Origin: Parafannyhessea umbonata
Lineage (GTDB): Bacteria > Actinomycetota > Coriobacteriia > Coriobacteriales > Atopobiaceae
Assembly (NCBI RefSeq): GCF_012844235.1
Contig: NZ_JABAGR010000002.1
Location: 310,001-374,000 of the forward strand
Direction of reading: 5' to 3'
Length of the DNA stretch: 64,000 nt
The notes below the pieces were generated by a model, which was not told where the DNA came from, made no database searches, and was given only the letters and a program-made list of their open reading frames with translations. The position numbers and the translations under genes were made by a program. Every line of letters begins with the position of its first letter. Position 1 is the stretch's first letter. Below, one piece after another: positions 26,649 to 36,903 of the stretch.

Positions 26649-26957
26649 ATGGCACTACCTCAGCTTACGGACGAGCAGCGCAAGGCCGCACTTGAGAAGG
26701 CCGCACAGGCTCGCCACGAGCGCGCTGAGCTTCGCGACAAGATCAAGAAGGGCGAGATCTCCCTGGAGGATGTTCTCGACTCCGAGGATCCCATCGCGAG
26801 CCGCATGAAGGTCTCCGCCCTCATCGAGTCCCTTCCCGGCTATGGCAAGGCCAAGGCCTCCAAGATCATGGACGAGCTTGGCATCTCTGCCACGCGCCGC
26901 GTCAAGGGTCTGGGCGCCCGCCAGCGCGAGCAGCTCCTCGAGGTGCTCAACAAGTAA
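26649..26957 (+). CDS. mihF: Integration host factor, actinobacterial type (mIHF)
   Basis: The 102-residue nucleoid-associated protein binds and bends DNA. It has the MALPQLTDEQRKAALEKAAQ start, the RMKVSALIESLPGYGKAKA segment and the helix-two-turn-helix KIMDELGISATRRVKGLG found in mIHF of mycobacteria and streptomycetes. It is unrelated to the HU/IHF fold of proteobacteria. ATG 26649 follows TTTGGAGGAACC. Immediate linkage to gmk and rpoZ is the standard actinobacterial arrangement and a strong taxonomic marker. Confidence 0.94.
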   Translation: MALPQLTDEQRKAALEKAAQARHERAELRDKIKKGEISLEDVLDSEDPIASRMKVSALIESLPGYGKAKASKIMDELGISATRRVKGLGARQREQLLEVLNK

Positions 26958-26960
26958 GCG

Positions 26961-27536
26961 ATGAGGAAGCCTCGTTTATTCGTCATCTCCGGACCGTCAG
27001 GCGCAGGAAAGGGAACGCTCGTCTCCGCAGTGCGAGAAGAGCGTCCGGACCTGGGCCTGACGGTTTCTGCGACGACGCGTCCGCCTCGGCCCCATGACAT
27101 TCCGGACGTCTCGTACCACTTCCTCTCGGAGGAGGAGTTTGACCGTCGCATCGAGAGAGGCGATTTCCTGGAGTGGGCCGACGTGCACGGGCACAAGTAC
27201 GGTACCCTGCGCAGCGAGGTGGACGGCCTCATGGCCGCCGGCAAGTCCGTCATCCTCGAGATCGACGTCCAGGGCGCGTTCAACGTGAGGCGCATCTACC
27301 CGGACGCCGTGCTGGTGTTCATAGAGCCGCCGTCGCTGGAGGTCCTCGAACAGCGGCTGAGAGGGCGAGGCACCGAGGACGAGGCGTCTATCGAGCTTCG
27401 CCTTGCGAACGCCCGCCACGAGATGGACCTTGCGAAGGACTACGACGCGCGCGTGGTGAACGACGACCTCGCAACCGCCGTGAGGGACCTCGCGAACGTT
27501 CTTGAAAGCTACGAGATGGATGGAGGCAACTCCTAA
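26961..27536 (+). CDS. gmk: Guanylate kinase
   Basis: The 191-residue enzyme phosphorylates GMP to GDP. The P-loop GPSGAGKGT (about 10-18), SATTRPPRPHD, YHFLSEEEFDRRI and LEIDVQGAFNVRR are all present. ATG 26961 comes three bases after the mihF stop and the coding end abuts rpoZ, so the three genes are co-transcribed. Confidence 0.96.
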   Translation: MRKPRLFVISGPSGAGKGTLVSAVREERPDLGLTVSATTRPPRPHDIPDVSYHFLSEEEFDRRIERGDFLEWADVHGHKYGTLRSEVDGLMAAGKSVILEIDVQGAFNVRRIYPDAVLVFIEPPSLEVLEQRLRGRGTEDEASIELRLANARHEMDLAKDYDARVVNDDLATAVRDLANVLESYEMDGGNS

Positions 27537-27830
27537 ATGGCAGTTACCAAGCCAGAGATCGACGATCTTCTCGCCAAGACCGAGCACAACCCCTTCCTGC
27601 TGTGCGCCCTTGCGAGCAAGCGCGCCTGCGACATCAACAACATGATCCGCGGGCAGCACCTGCGCGTGACCGCGATCCAGGACTTCGACGACATCACGAC
27701 CGTGGTGAGCGGCGAGGACACGGTGTCCGTCGCGATGAACGAGATCGAGGACGGCACGCTGGGCTACGACAAGGACGAGTTCGACGAGGAAATCAAGGGT
27801 TCGAACGCACTCGTCGACCACAACCTGTAA
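27537..27830 (+). CDS. rpoZ: DNA-directed RNA polymerase omega subunit
   Basis: The 97-residue protein has the omega pattern: PEIDDLLAKTEHNPFLLCAL, then ASKRACDINNMIRGQ, which contacts the beta-prime subunit. An acidic C-terminal half is typical of Gram-positive omega. It starts at the base after the gmk TAA; the ribosome site GGATGGAGG lies within gmk. Confidence 0.92.
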   Translation: MAVTKPEIDDLLAKTEHNPFLLCALASKRACDINNMIRGQHLRVTAIQDFDDITTVVSGEDTVSVAMNEIEDGTLGYDKDEFDEEIKGSNALVDHNL

Positions 27831-27833
27831 GCC

Positions 27834-29120
27834 ATGGCTGACAGGGTTTGCCTCGTCCACTACCACGAGATCGGCCTGAAGGGCAAGAACCGCTCCACGT
27901 TCGAGAACCAGCTGGTTACGAACTTGCACAGGGCCCTGAGGTCGTTCGACGTGGCGGACATAAAGAGAATATCCGGCCACATCCTGGTGACGGCCGCCGA
28001 CGGCATGGCCACCGACGACATGGCACATGCGATATCGCGCGTGCCGGGAGTCGCGCGGGTGTCCGTTGCGTACGTGTGCCGCCAGGACCCAGAGGAGTAC
28101 TGCGCGGCCGCGGTGAGGGCACTTGGCGAGGCGGGGGAGTTCGGCTCGTTCAAAGTGCACGCCAGGAGGTCGTCCACCAACTACGAGCTGCACACGCTGG
28201 ACATCAACCGCCTCGTGGGAAGCGTCCTGTGCGAGAAGTTCCCCAACAAGAAGGTCGAGATGCACCACCCGGACGTCACGGTCATCGTGATGGTGGTGAA
28301 CGCGAGCGTGTACGTGTACACGGACACCGGCGTCGGCGTGGGCGGCCTTCCCGTTGGGACGGCCGGCAAGGTCGTGACGCTGCTCTCCAGCGGCTTCGAC
28401 TCTCCCGTCGCGACGTGGATGGTCGGTCGCCGTGGCGCCGTGTGCGTGCCCGTGCACTTCTCGGGCCGTCCGATGACGGCGGACACAAGCGAGTACCTGT
28501 GCCAGGACATCATCAACGCAATGGCGCCGTCCGGCATGGTCGGCCGCCTGTACGTGGTGCCGTTTGGCCAGAAGCAGCGCGAGATATCGCTCTGCGTGCC
28601 GCAGAGCCTGCGCATCATCACGTACCGCAGGGTGATGTTTGCCGTGGCGGAGCGCATCGCACGGATGGAGGGCGCGAAGGCGCTGGTGACGGGCGAGTCG
28701 CTGGGCCAGGTAGCCTCGCAGACGCTCGAGAACATCTCCGTCGTGAACGAGATGGTGAGCATGCCCGTGCTGCGGCCGCTCATTGGCTCTGACAAGCAGG
28801 AGATCATGCGCCGCGCGGAGGAGATCGGCACGTACGACATATCCGCGCAGGACGCGGCGGACTGCTGCACGCTGTTCATGCCGCGCCGCCCTGAGACGCA
28901 CGCGAAGCCGGACATGGTGCACGAGGCGTGGGACTCCTTCGACCACGACGCCATGATCGAGGAGCTGGTGCAGAGCGTGGAGTACGTCGACTTCGACCAG
29001 TGCCCCTCGTACAAGCCGCCCCGTCAGCTGAGGGCCCGCCACCGCGAGCTTGCCCCGGCACGGTTCGAACGCCGCGGCGATAAGGACGCGACGGGCGAGA
29101 AGGGCGCGGCCACGGAGTAG
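27834..29120 (+). CDS. thiI: tRNA 4-thiouridine synthase ThiI
   Basis: The 428-residue enzyme adenylates U8 of tRNA for sulfur insertion and may also support thiamine thiazole synthesis. It begins with a ferredoxin-like region (HYHEIGLKGKNRSTFE) and a THUMP domain (about 60-165), followed by the PP-loop LLSSGFDSPVATW (about 181-193). It has no C-terminal rhodanese domain, as in Gram-positive ThiI, so sulfur must come by another route such as a dedicated cysteine desulfurase. The last 40 residues are basic and Ala-rich. It starts three bases after rpoZ. Confidence 0.92.
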   Translation: MADRVCLVHYHEIGLKGKNRSTFENQLVTNLHRALRSFDVADIKRISGHILVTAADGMATDDMAHAISRVPGVARVSVAYVCRQDPEEYCAAAVRALGEAGEFGSFKVHARRSSTNYELHTLDINRLVGSVLCEKFPNKKVEMHHPDVTVIVMVVNASVYVYTDTGVGVGGLPVGTAGKVVTLLSSGFDSPVATWMVGRRGAVCVPVHFSGRPMTADTSEYLCQDIINAMAPSGMVGRLYVVPFGQKQREISLCVPQSLRIITYRRVMFAVAERIARMEGAKALVTGESLGQVASQTLENISVVNEMVSMPVLRPLIGSDKQEIMRRAEEIGTYDISAQDAADCCTLFMPRRPETHAKPDMVHEAWDSFDHDAMIEELVQSVEYVDFDQCPSYKPPRQLRARHRELAPARFERRGDKDATGEKGAATE

Positions 29121-29223
29121 GTGCGCGCTCGGCAAGCGGATCTTCTCGCACCTGCCTTTGGGCGACGTGCGCAGACAGGCGGAAGACATCTGCAATGCCG
29201 ATTTGAGACGCAGGATGCATGTG

Positions 29224-29262
29224 CCACCCCCGGTCCCATGATGGGACTGGGGGTGGTTTGCT
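29224..29262 (+). terminator. Terminator-like hairpin ahead of comEA
   Basis: CCACCCCCGGTCCCA (29224-29238) pairs with TGGGACTGGGGGTGG (29242-29256) around a three-base loop, followed by TTTGCT. It would end the thiI unit. The GGGGGTGG of the 3' arm is also the only purine-rich stretch at a usable distance before the comEA ATG, so the stem may hide its ribosome site. Confidence 0.75.
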
Positions 29263-30036
29263 ATGGCGCAAAGGGCAAGGGGGCCTGCGGGAGGGCTTTC
29301 TAAACGATACGGCCTGAGGGGGCGGAGGGGACCCGTCATTGCTGCGGCGCTGGCGGCGGCGTGCCTGGCAGTGGTAGGCGCTCTGCTGCTTCCCGGAAGG
29401 GGTGGTGGCTTTGAGGTGACGCGTGCGGAGGCAGGCGACGCGGTCACGCAGAAGAGGGCGAAGGGAGTACGGGACGCGCGCAAGGGCGAGGAGCGGGGAC
29501 AAGACGAGGGAAGCTCCGTCCCGGCGGCAAAGACAGGGGAGACGAAGGTCGCGGCCGTGATCGTGCACGTAGACGGGGCAGTGGAGAACCCGGGCGTGTA
29601 CAGGATATACACGTCGAGCCCGAGGGTGAACGACGCGGTGAGCGCGGCGGGTGGCCTTGAGGAGGACGCGGACACCACGAGGATCAACCTGGCAGCATCG
29701 CTTTCAGACGGACAGAAGGTGCACGTTCCGAGGCAGGGCGAGGAGGCGTCCGAGGACGTGGCGCAAGACGCCGTCGGCACGGAGGGCGCGGCCGCGGGGA
29801 CGGCGGGAGGCGCCGCTGGAGCGACGGGGGACTCCGCGGGCTCCGGCACCGTGGACATCAACACCGCAGATGCGACGGAGCTGCAGCGCCTGCCAGGCGT
29901 GGGCGAGGCGACGGCTGCGGCCATCGTGGAGGACCGGACGAGGAACGGACCGTTCGCAAGCCCGGAGGACATCATGCGCGTATCGGGCATAGGCGAGAAG
30001 AAGTTCGAGCGGATGCGGGCGATGATACGTGTCTGA
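29263..30036 (+). CDS. comEA: Competence protein ComEA (DNA receptor)
   Basis: The 257-residue protein has a short basic N-terminus, a membrane anchor (VIAAALAAACLAVVGALLL, about 26-44), a basic/acidic linker, an SLBB domain (VIVHVDGAVENPGVY, about 103-160), an Ala/Gly-rich spacer, and a helix-hairpin-helix pair (VDINTADATELQRLPGVG and VSGIGEKKFERM) that binds DNA. ComEA captures double-stranded DNA outside the membrane for uptake. ATG 29263 is only six bases after a stable hairpin. It overlaps comEC by eight bases. Confidence 0.92.
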   Translation: MAQRARGPAGGLSKRYGLRGRRGPVIAAALAAACLAVVGALLLPGRGGGFEVTRAEAGDAVTQKRAKGVRDARKGEERGQDEGSSVPAAKTGETKVAAVIVHVDGAVENPGVYRIYTSSPRVNDAVSAAGGLEEDADTTRINLAASLSDGQKVHVPRQGEEASEDVAQDAVGTEGAAAGTAGGAAGATGDSAGSGTVDINTADATELQRLPGVGEATAAAIVEDRTRNGPFASPEDIMRVSGIGEKKFERMRAMIRV

Positions 30037-32389
30037 CCACGAGTGGGTTCCAAACAGGCCGTGCGTGCCCTTCTCGCTCTACCTGCTGTGCGCGTGCGGC
30101 GCGGCGGCGCAGGTCGTGCTTGCGCTTCGGCTGCGCATGGGTCGCCCGTGGGCGGCGGTCGCGGCATGCGTGACCGCAATGGCGCTGGCGGCACGCGGCA
30201 TGGGGAGCGCCTCGCGCGCGACGGCGGCGATAGCGCGCGTCGTGCTCGCGGCCGGGACGTGCGGCATCTGCGCCTGCCTTGCCTGTGCGCAGGTGGAAGT
30301 GGCGGAAGGAACCGCCCGCGCGTTGGAGCGGAGTGCCGTCTCGTCGTGCGAGCTGGAGGTGTGCGCGGACGCGTCGCTCGGCACGAAGGGATACCGCGCC
30401 CGCGCCCACGTGTGGCGCGGCGGAGCACGCCTGGGCGACGTGTGGGTGCGCAGCGAGGAGCGATACGACATGGGGACGCGAATCCGCGCGGTGGGGAGGT
30501 TCAGCAGGGGGACCGGCGAGTGGAGACTCATGTCGGAGCGGCAGGGCGTGTGCGGGACGGTTAACGTCGTGCACGCGCTGAAGGTGACGCCGGCATCCGG
30601 CCCTCGCGCCTGGGTGAACGAGAGGAGGCTGGTGGCGCTTGCGGCCATGGAGCCGGAGCGCTCCGCCGCGCGCGCGATACTGGCAGGCAGCGTGTGCGGC
30701 TCGAAGGACGCCATGGCGAGGGTGGGAATAGACAAGGTGTTCGCCGCATGCGGCGTCGCGCACCTCGTCGCGGTGTCCGGCGGCCACATCGCGATCGTGG
30801 GTGCGCTCGTGGAGCGGCTGCTGGGAGGTACCAGGCTCGGTCCCGTGCCGCGAACGCTCGTACTGCTGGCGACGACGGGGCTCTTCGTGCTGTTCTGCGG
30901 CGCGCCTGTCTCTGCGGTGCGCTCGTGGCTCATGTGCCTGGTCGCCTTTGGCTCGAGGCTCGCGGGACGTCGTGGGCACTCGCTCTCGGCCGTGTGCGCC
31001 GTCGCGCTGGGAATGGTGATGGTCGACCCCGCCGTCACGGGTCAGGTGGGCTTCGTGCTGTCCGTCGCCTCTGTCGTGGGGCTCTGCCTGCTCTCGCCTT
31101 ACTTCGGCTACGTGCTGCGCCAGGTAGTGGCCCGCCCGCGACTTCCAGCACGGGTGCCGCGCCCCGTGAGGTGCGCCGTGGACCGTGGCGCGGACTTCGT
31201 GCGAGATACGCTGTCTGCGTGCCTCGTGGCGCAGTTCGCGACGGCGGCGATAACGTGCTCCATGTTCTCGCAGCTCTCGCTTGTGGCACCGCTCGCAAAC
31301 CTCGCTCTTGCGCTGCCGTTCACGGTCATGGTGGGCGCCGGCATGACGGTCGCGTGCCTTGCCGGGACTCCGCTTGCGGCCGTGCCGCTCGTGCCGTGCG
31401 ACGTTGCGGGGACGGCGGTGTCTTGGTTGCTTGGCTGGATGAGCCGGTTGCCGTACGCGTGCGTCGCCGTGAGCTGCGACATGGTGGTCGCCGGAATGAT
31501 TACGGTTGGCGTGACGGCTGCGATCCTCGTGTGGTGGCCGACGGTGAGGCGGGGTCCCGTGCTCGCGGTGACGGGCTCCCTTGCCGCCGTGTCGCTCTGC
31601 CTGCTGCTGAGGTGGAGGTTCTTCTCGCCCGCGCGCGTCTGCGTGCTGGACGTGGGCCAGGGGGACGCGATCCTCGTGCAGCAGGGAGCTTACGCCGTGC
31701 TCGTGGACGCCGGTCCTGACCAGGCTGCGGCCGCGGAGCTCGCCCGGCTGCACGTGATGCACATCGACGCCGTCGTGGTGACCCACATGCACGACGACCA
31801 CTTTGGGGGCGTGGGTGCCGTACTGGGCGAGGTGCCGTGCGACGCCGTGTTTGTGGCGAGGGGCGTTCGCGGCAACATTCCGGACGAGCTCAGGGAGGAG
31901 CTCGAGAGACGCGGGAAGGAGGACGTGCGCGAGGTGGGCGTGGGCGACGAGCTTGAGGTTGGCGACTTCAGGCTGTGCGTGGTATGGCCGGAGGAGCCGG
32001 TGGACGGAAGCGAGAACGCGGACTCCATCGAGCTTGCGCTGACGTACGACGACGGGCCCAGAACCATGTCGGGGCTGCTCACGGGCGATGCCGAGAAGGA
32101 CGAGACCGCAGGCGCGCTCTCGGCGGGCAGGGTGGGAGACGTCGACTTCCTGAAGGTGGGGCACCACGGATCGAAGGTCTCCGTCACGCCGGACGAGGCG
32201 CGCGAGCTTGCCCCGGAGGTCTCCGTCGCGAGCGCCGGCGCCCACAACCGCTACGGCCACCCGTCGCCGGAGTGCCGGTACGTGCTGGAGCGGGCCGGCT
32301 CGCGCTTCCTGTGCACGATGGACGTTGGGACGGTGACGCTGGAGCCGGGCGAGAGGGGCGTGCGCGTCTTTACGGAAAGGTCCCCGTGA
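30029..32389 (+). CDS. comEC: Competence protein ComEC/Rec2 (DNA uptake channel)
   Basis: The 786-residue polytopic membrane protein carries single-stranded DNA into the cell. An N-terminal membrane and OB-like part (about 1-190) precedes the competence domain with HLVAVSGGHIAIVGALV (about 245-261) and many membrane segments. The C-terminal metallo-beta-lactamase domain has VLDVGQGDAILV and VVTHMHDDHFGG (about 575-586), with GHHGSKVSVTPDE further on. GTG 30029 lies inside the end of comEA. No comEB (dCMP deaminase) sits between the two, unlike Bacillus. Confidence 0.93.
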   Translation: MSDHEWVPNRPCVPFSLYLLCACGAAAQVVLALRLRMGRPWAAVAACVTAMALAARGMGSASRATAAIARVVLAAGTCGICACLACAQVEVAEGTARALERSAVSSCELEVCADASLGTKGYRARAHVWRGGARLGDVWVRSEERYDMGTRIRAVGRFSRGTGEWRLMSERQGVCGTVNVVHALKVTPASGPRAWVNERRLVALAAMEPERSAARAILAGSVCGSKDAMARVGIDKVFAACGVAHLVAVSGGHIAIVGALVERLLGGTRLGPVPRTLVLLATTGLFVLFCGAPVSAVRSWLMCLVAFGSRLAGRRGHSLSAVCAVALGMVMVDPAVTGQVGFVLSVASVVGLCLLSPYFGYVLRQVVARPRLPARVPRPVRCAVDRGADFVRDTLSACLVAQFATAAITCSMFSQLSLVAPLANLALALPFTVMVGAGMTVACLAGTPLAAVPLVPCDVAGTAVSWLLGWMSRLPYACVAVSCDMVVAGMITVGVTAAILVWWPTVRRGPVLAVTGSLAAVSLCLLLRWRFFSPARVCVLDVGQGDAILVQQGAYAVLVDAGPDQAAAAELARLHVMHIDAVVVTHMHDDHFGGVGAVLGEVPCDAVFVARGVRGNIPDELREELERRGKEDVREVGVGDELEVGDFRLCVVWPEEPVDGSENADSIELALTYDDGPRTMSGLLTGDAEKDETAGALSAGRVGDVDFLKVGHHGSKVSVTPDEARELAPEVSVASAGAHNRYGHPSPECRYVLERAGSRFLCTMDVGTVTLEPGERGVRVFTERSP

Positions 32390-32433
32390 GCGCGGTCGGG
32401 TGTAGTATGGATGTCCTGACGAAGGGAGGAAGC

Positions 32434-33396
32434 ATGGCGAAGGCGGCGCTCTTGCCCGCATACCTCATAGTGGGCTCGGACGAACTCAAGAGCCGACAGG
32501 CCGTGACCAGGCTGAAGGGAAGGCTCGAGCCCGGGCTTGCCGCGTTCAACCTGGACGAGCACGTGGCGGGGCCGGACCTTGTGCCCGGAGACGTCGTGGC
32601 CTCGCTCAACACCATCCCCATGGGGACGGGCTTCAGGCTCGTGCTCATAACGAAGGCCGAGAAGCTTCCGAAGCCCGTATCGGAGGCGATCATCGCCTAC
32701 CTCAAGGACCCGAACCCCGGCTGCACGCTCTGCCTCGTGGCGACGACGCTCGCGAAGTCGACGCGCCTGTACAAGGCCGTGAAGGCGGTCGGCGAGCATT
32801 CGATAATCGACTGCGCACCGAAGAAGCGCTGGCAGCTGGCGCCGACGGTCGTGCGCATGGCCGCGCACTACGGCATGCAGACGGACGAGGCGGCCGCGGC
32901 GGAGCTCGTGAGCCGCGTGGGCGAGTCGACCACGATGATCGACGCGCAGCTGAGGTCCCTTGCGGCGCTCTGTCGCGAAAGCGGGCGCATCACCGTCACA
33001 GATGTGGAGCGAAACGTCGCGCGGACGGCCGAGGTGAAGCCGTGGGACTTCCTGGACGCGGTGTGCGCACGCGACGCCGCAAAGGCGCTCGGCCTGTACC
33101 ACCTGATGCAGAACCCGTCTCAGATTGCGCTCACGTCGCTTCTGTGCGGGCGCATACGCGAGCTGGTGTGCGCGAGGTCGCTTGCGGCCAGGGGAGAGGG
33201 CGGGCTCCTCGCATCCGAGCTCGGCAAGCAGCAGTGGCAGGTGAAGAACCACCTTTCGTGGGCACGACGCTTCGCGGACGGCGAGCTCGAGGGCTCGCTC
33301 GAGCGCTGCGCGAGGTGCGAGCGCGCGCTCAAGGGTGGCGATGACCCGGAGACAACGTTCGTCTTGCTCGTCCTCTACGTGTGCGGACGGGCATAG
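32434..33396 (+). CDS. holA: DNA polymerase III delta subunit
   Basis: The 320-residue protein opens the sliding clamp as part of the clamp loader. The N-terminal PAYLIVGSDELKSRQAV, the central LVATTLAKSTRLYKAV and WQLAPTVVRMAAHYG, and the C-terminal WDFLDAVCARDAAKAL ... KNHLSWARRF match HolA. It has no Walker motif, as expected for delta. ATG 32434 follows GAAGGGAGGA; an in-frame ATG at 32407 lacks a good site. It lies between comEC and rpsT as in Firmicutes. Confidence 0.91.
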   Translation: MAKAALLPAYLIVGSDELKSRQAVTRLKGRLEPGLAAFNLDEHVAGPDLVPGDVVASLNTIPMGTGFRLVLITKAEKLPKPVSEAIIAYLKDPNPGCTLCLVATTLAKSTRLYKAVKAVGEHSIIDCAPKKRWQLAPTVVRMAAHYGMQTDEAAAAELVSRVGESTTMIDAQLRSLAALCRESGRITVTDVERNVARTAEVKPWDFLDAVCARDAAKALGLYHLMQNPSQIALTSLLCGRIRELVCARSLAARGEGGLLASELGKQQWQVKNHLSWARRFADGELEGSLERCARCERALKGGDDPETTFVLLVLYVCGRA

Positions 33397-33484
33397 CTTA
33401 CCGACACGGTTTGTTTCTGCCAAGCAGGGCTGGCGGGACATGGCGCCACGGCACCTGCGTGGGATGACCTCCCGCATGAGAAAG

Positions 33485-33517
33485 ACAAAAAAAGACCCCG
33501 TCCTTCCGGGCGGGGTC
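33485..33517 (-). terminator. Terminator of rpsT
   Basis: Read on the minus strand, GACCCCG and CGGGGTC pair around a short loop and are followed by seven T's (A's at 33487-33493 on the plus strand). On the plus strand it has no T tail and would end holA only weakly. The stretch 33397-33484 shows no other feature. Confidence 0.9.
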
Positions 33518-33541
33518 GAAAAGACAGATTGTCGAACGGGC

Positions 33542-33805
33542 CTACTTCAGGGAGTTGACCAGCTTCTGCACGCCAGACTTGCGGTTGGAAGCCTGGTTCT
33601 TGTGGATGATGCCCTTGGAGGCTGCCTTGTCGAGGAGGCGGTTGGCCTTGTTGGCGGCAGCCTGTGCGGCGTCGGCATCCTTGGCGGTGACGGCGGCGCG
33701 GACGTCCTTGACGGCAGTCTTCAGCTCGGAGCGGACTGCCTTGTTGCGCATGCGCGCCTTCTCGGCGGTGATGATGCGCTTCTTCTGAGACTTGATGTTA
33801 GCCAC
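33542..33805 (-). CDS. rpsT: 30S ribosomal protein S20
   Basis: The 87-residue basic protein binds 16S rRNA early in 30S assembly. It starts NIKSQKKRIITAEKARMRNK and ends AASKGIIHKNQASNRKSGVQ, the family hallmark. The start is GTG 33805, preceded by GAAAGGAACC; a longer frame upstream has no site. It is one of very few minus-strand genes here, divergent from lepA, with a leader of roughly 90 bases. Confidence 0.95.
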   Translation of the reverse strand: MANIKSQKKRIITAEKARMRNKAVRSELKTAVKDVRAAVTAKDADAAQAAANKANRLLDKAASKGIIHKNQASNRKSGVQKLVNSLK

Positions 33806-33901
33806 GTGCGGTTCCTTTCGGTTCTGATCCTTGAGGCCTCTATTCTTTGAGGTGAAGGATGTGGGGTATCCGACACCTGACACGGCGAGGTCGACTTAGG
33901 G

Positions 33902-33910
33902 AGTATAGCA
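33902..33910 (-). promoter_or_regulatory. rpsT promoter, extended -10
   Basis: On the minus strand TGCTATACT fits an extended -10 (TG-n-TATACT). Transcription would begin near 33895. The resulting leader is long enough for S20 autoregulation, but no known S20 leader motif was recognised. Confidence 0.6.
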
Positions 33911-33971
33911 GAAGGCGCCCCGCGTGTCGCCGCGCATTTTGCCTGCGCGCAGGTGCGGGCATAAATTCACA

Positions 33972-34000
33972 TTCTGTCCAACGCATTCGTGGGTTATGAT
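33972..34000 (+). promoter_or_regulatory. Candidate lepA promoter giving a leaderless mRNA
   Basis: TTCTGT (33972-33977) and TATGAT (33995-34000) are 17 bases apart. The expected start point (about 34007) coincides with ATG 34008, and no good ribosome site precedes that ATG, so lepA may be leaderless. The -35 is a weak match. Confidence 0.45.
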
Positions 34001-34007
34001 GGGTCGC

Positions 34008-35815
<1,808 letters not shown>

Positions 35816-35819
<4 letters not shown>

Positions 35820-36901
35820 CGGAGCCCATGCAGCCCCAGACCCCCGCGGAGGTGCTGGACGAGTTTTCCCCCGCGGCGGCGCTGGGTGAGAAGATCTTCC
35901 CGTTTCCCTGCGAGAGCGACCTTCGATCCAGGCTCGAGGCGGCTCGCTACCTCATGGCGCCGATGGCCGGCGTCACGGACGCGGCGTATCGCCTGATGGC
36001 GCGCCGCGCCGGCGCGGGACTTGCGTACACGGAGATGGTGTCCGTCGCCGGGATCCACTACGGCGGCGAGACCGGTGGCCAGAAGACGTGGGATCTCGTG
36101 CTGCCGCACGACCCAGAGCCCGACATTGCGGTGCAGCTGTTTGGCAGCAAGCCGGAGCAGTTCCGCGAGGCGGCGTCCCGCGTGCAGGAGCGCCTGCAGG
36201 GGAGGCTCGCCCTCATCGACATCAACATGGCCTGTCCCGTGCCGAAGGTCACGCGCAAGGGCGAGGGGTCGGCGCTTCTGGACGATCCGGCGCTCGCGGC
36301 GGAAATCGTGCGCGCGTGCGTGGAGGAGGCGGACGTCCCCGTGACGTGCAAGATCCGCCGCAGCCGCCAGCCGGGCCCCGAGCAGGCGCCGGACTTCGCG
36401 TGCGCGATGGAGCAGGCGGGCGCGTCCGCGATCGCCGTGCACGGGCGCACGGCAAGCCAGCTGTACCGCGGCCAGGCGGACTGGAACGCCGTGCGCCACG
36501 TGGTCGAGGCGGTGGACGTGCCCGTCATCGGCTCCGGCGACGTGCTCGACGCGCACGCGGCCTCGGCCATGCGGGCCGCGACCGGCGTGGCCGCCGTCAT
36601 GGTGGCACGCGGCTCCTACGGAAACCCGTGGATCTTCTCGGCCGCGCGCGCCCTGGACGAGGGACGCGAGCCCGCCCATGTTGGCCCCGCGGAGCGGCTT
36701 GCCGCGTTTGAGTGCCACGTGCGGCTGCTTGCCGCCACGGGCGCGCACCTGGCGCGGGCGCGGAGCCTCGCGGGGTGGTACTTCAAGGGCATGCCGTACG
36801 CGGCGGAGTGGCGAAACCGCGCGATGGCGTGCGTGACGCTCGAGGACTACCTGGCGCTGGTTGGGGTGCTGCGCGAGCGGCTCGCGGCGGCGGGGCGGTA
36901 G
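35816..36901 (+). CDS. tRNA-dihydrouridine synthase (Dus family)
   Basis: The 361-residue FMN TIM-barrel enzyme reduces uridines in tRNA D-loops. After an N-terminal extension of about 38 residues come [49 protein letters not shown] with the catalytic Cys (about 140), [21 protein letters not shown] and [14 protein letters not shown]. Overall it resembles the DusB branch, but which uridine it modifies cannot be read from sequence. It overlaps lepA by four bases and ends two bases before hemW. Confidence 0.9.
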
Positions 36902-36903
36902 CG

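Noticed and set aside
26997-30428. An 1143-codon minus-strand frame opposite gmk-rpoZ-thiI-comEA
   Set aside because: Same cause: antisense shadow of recognised genes, with no ribosome site or family match.
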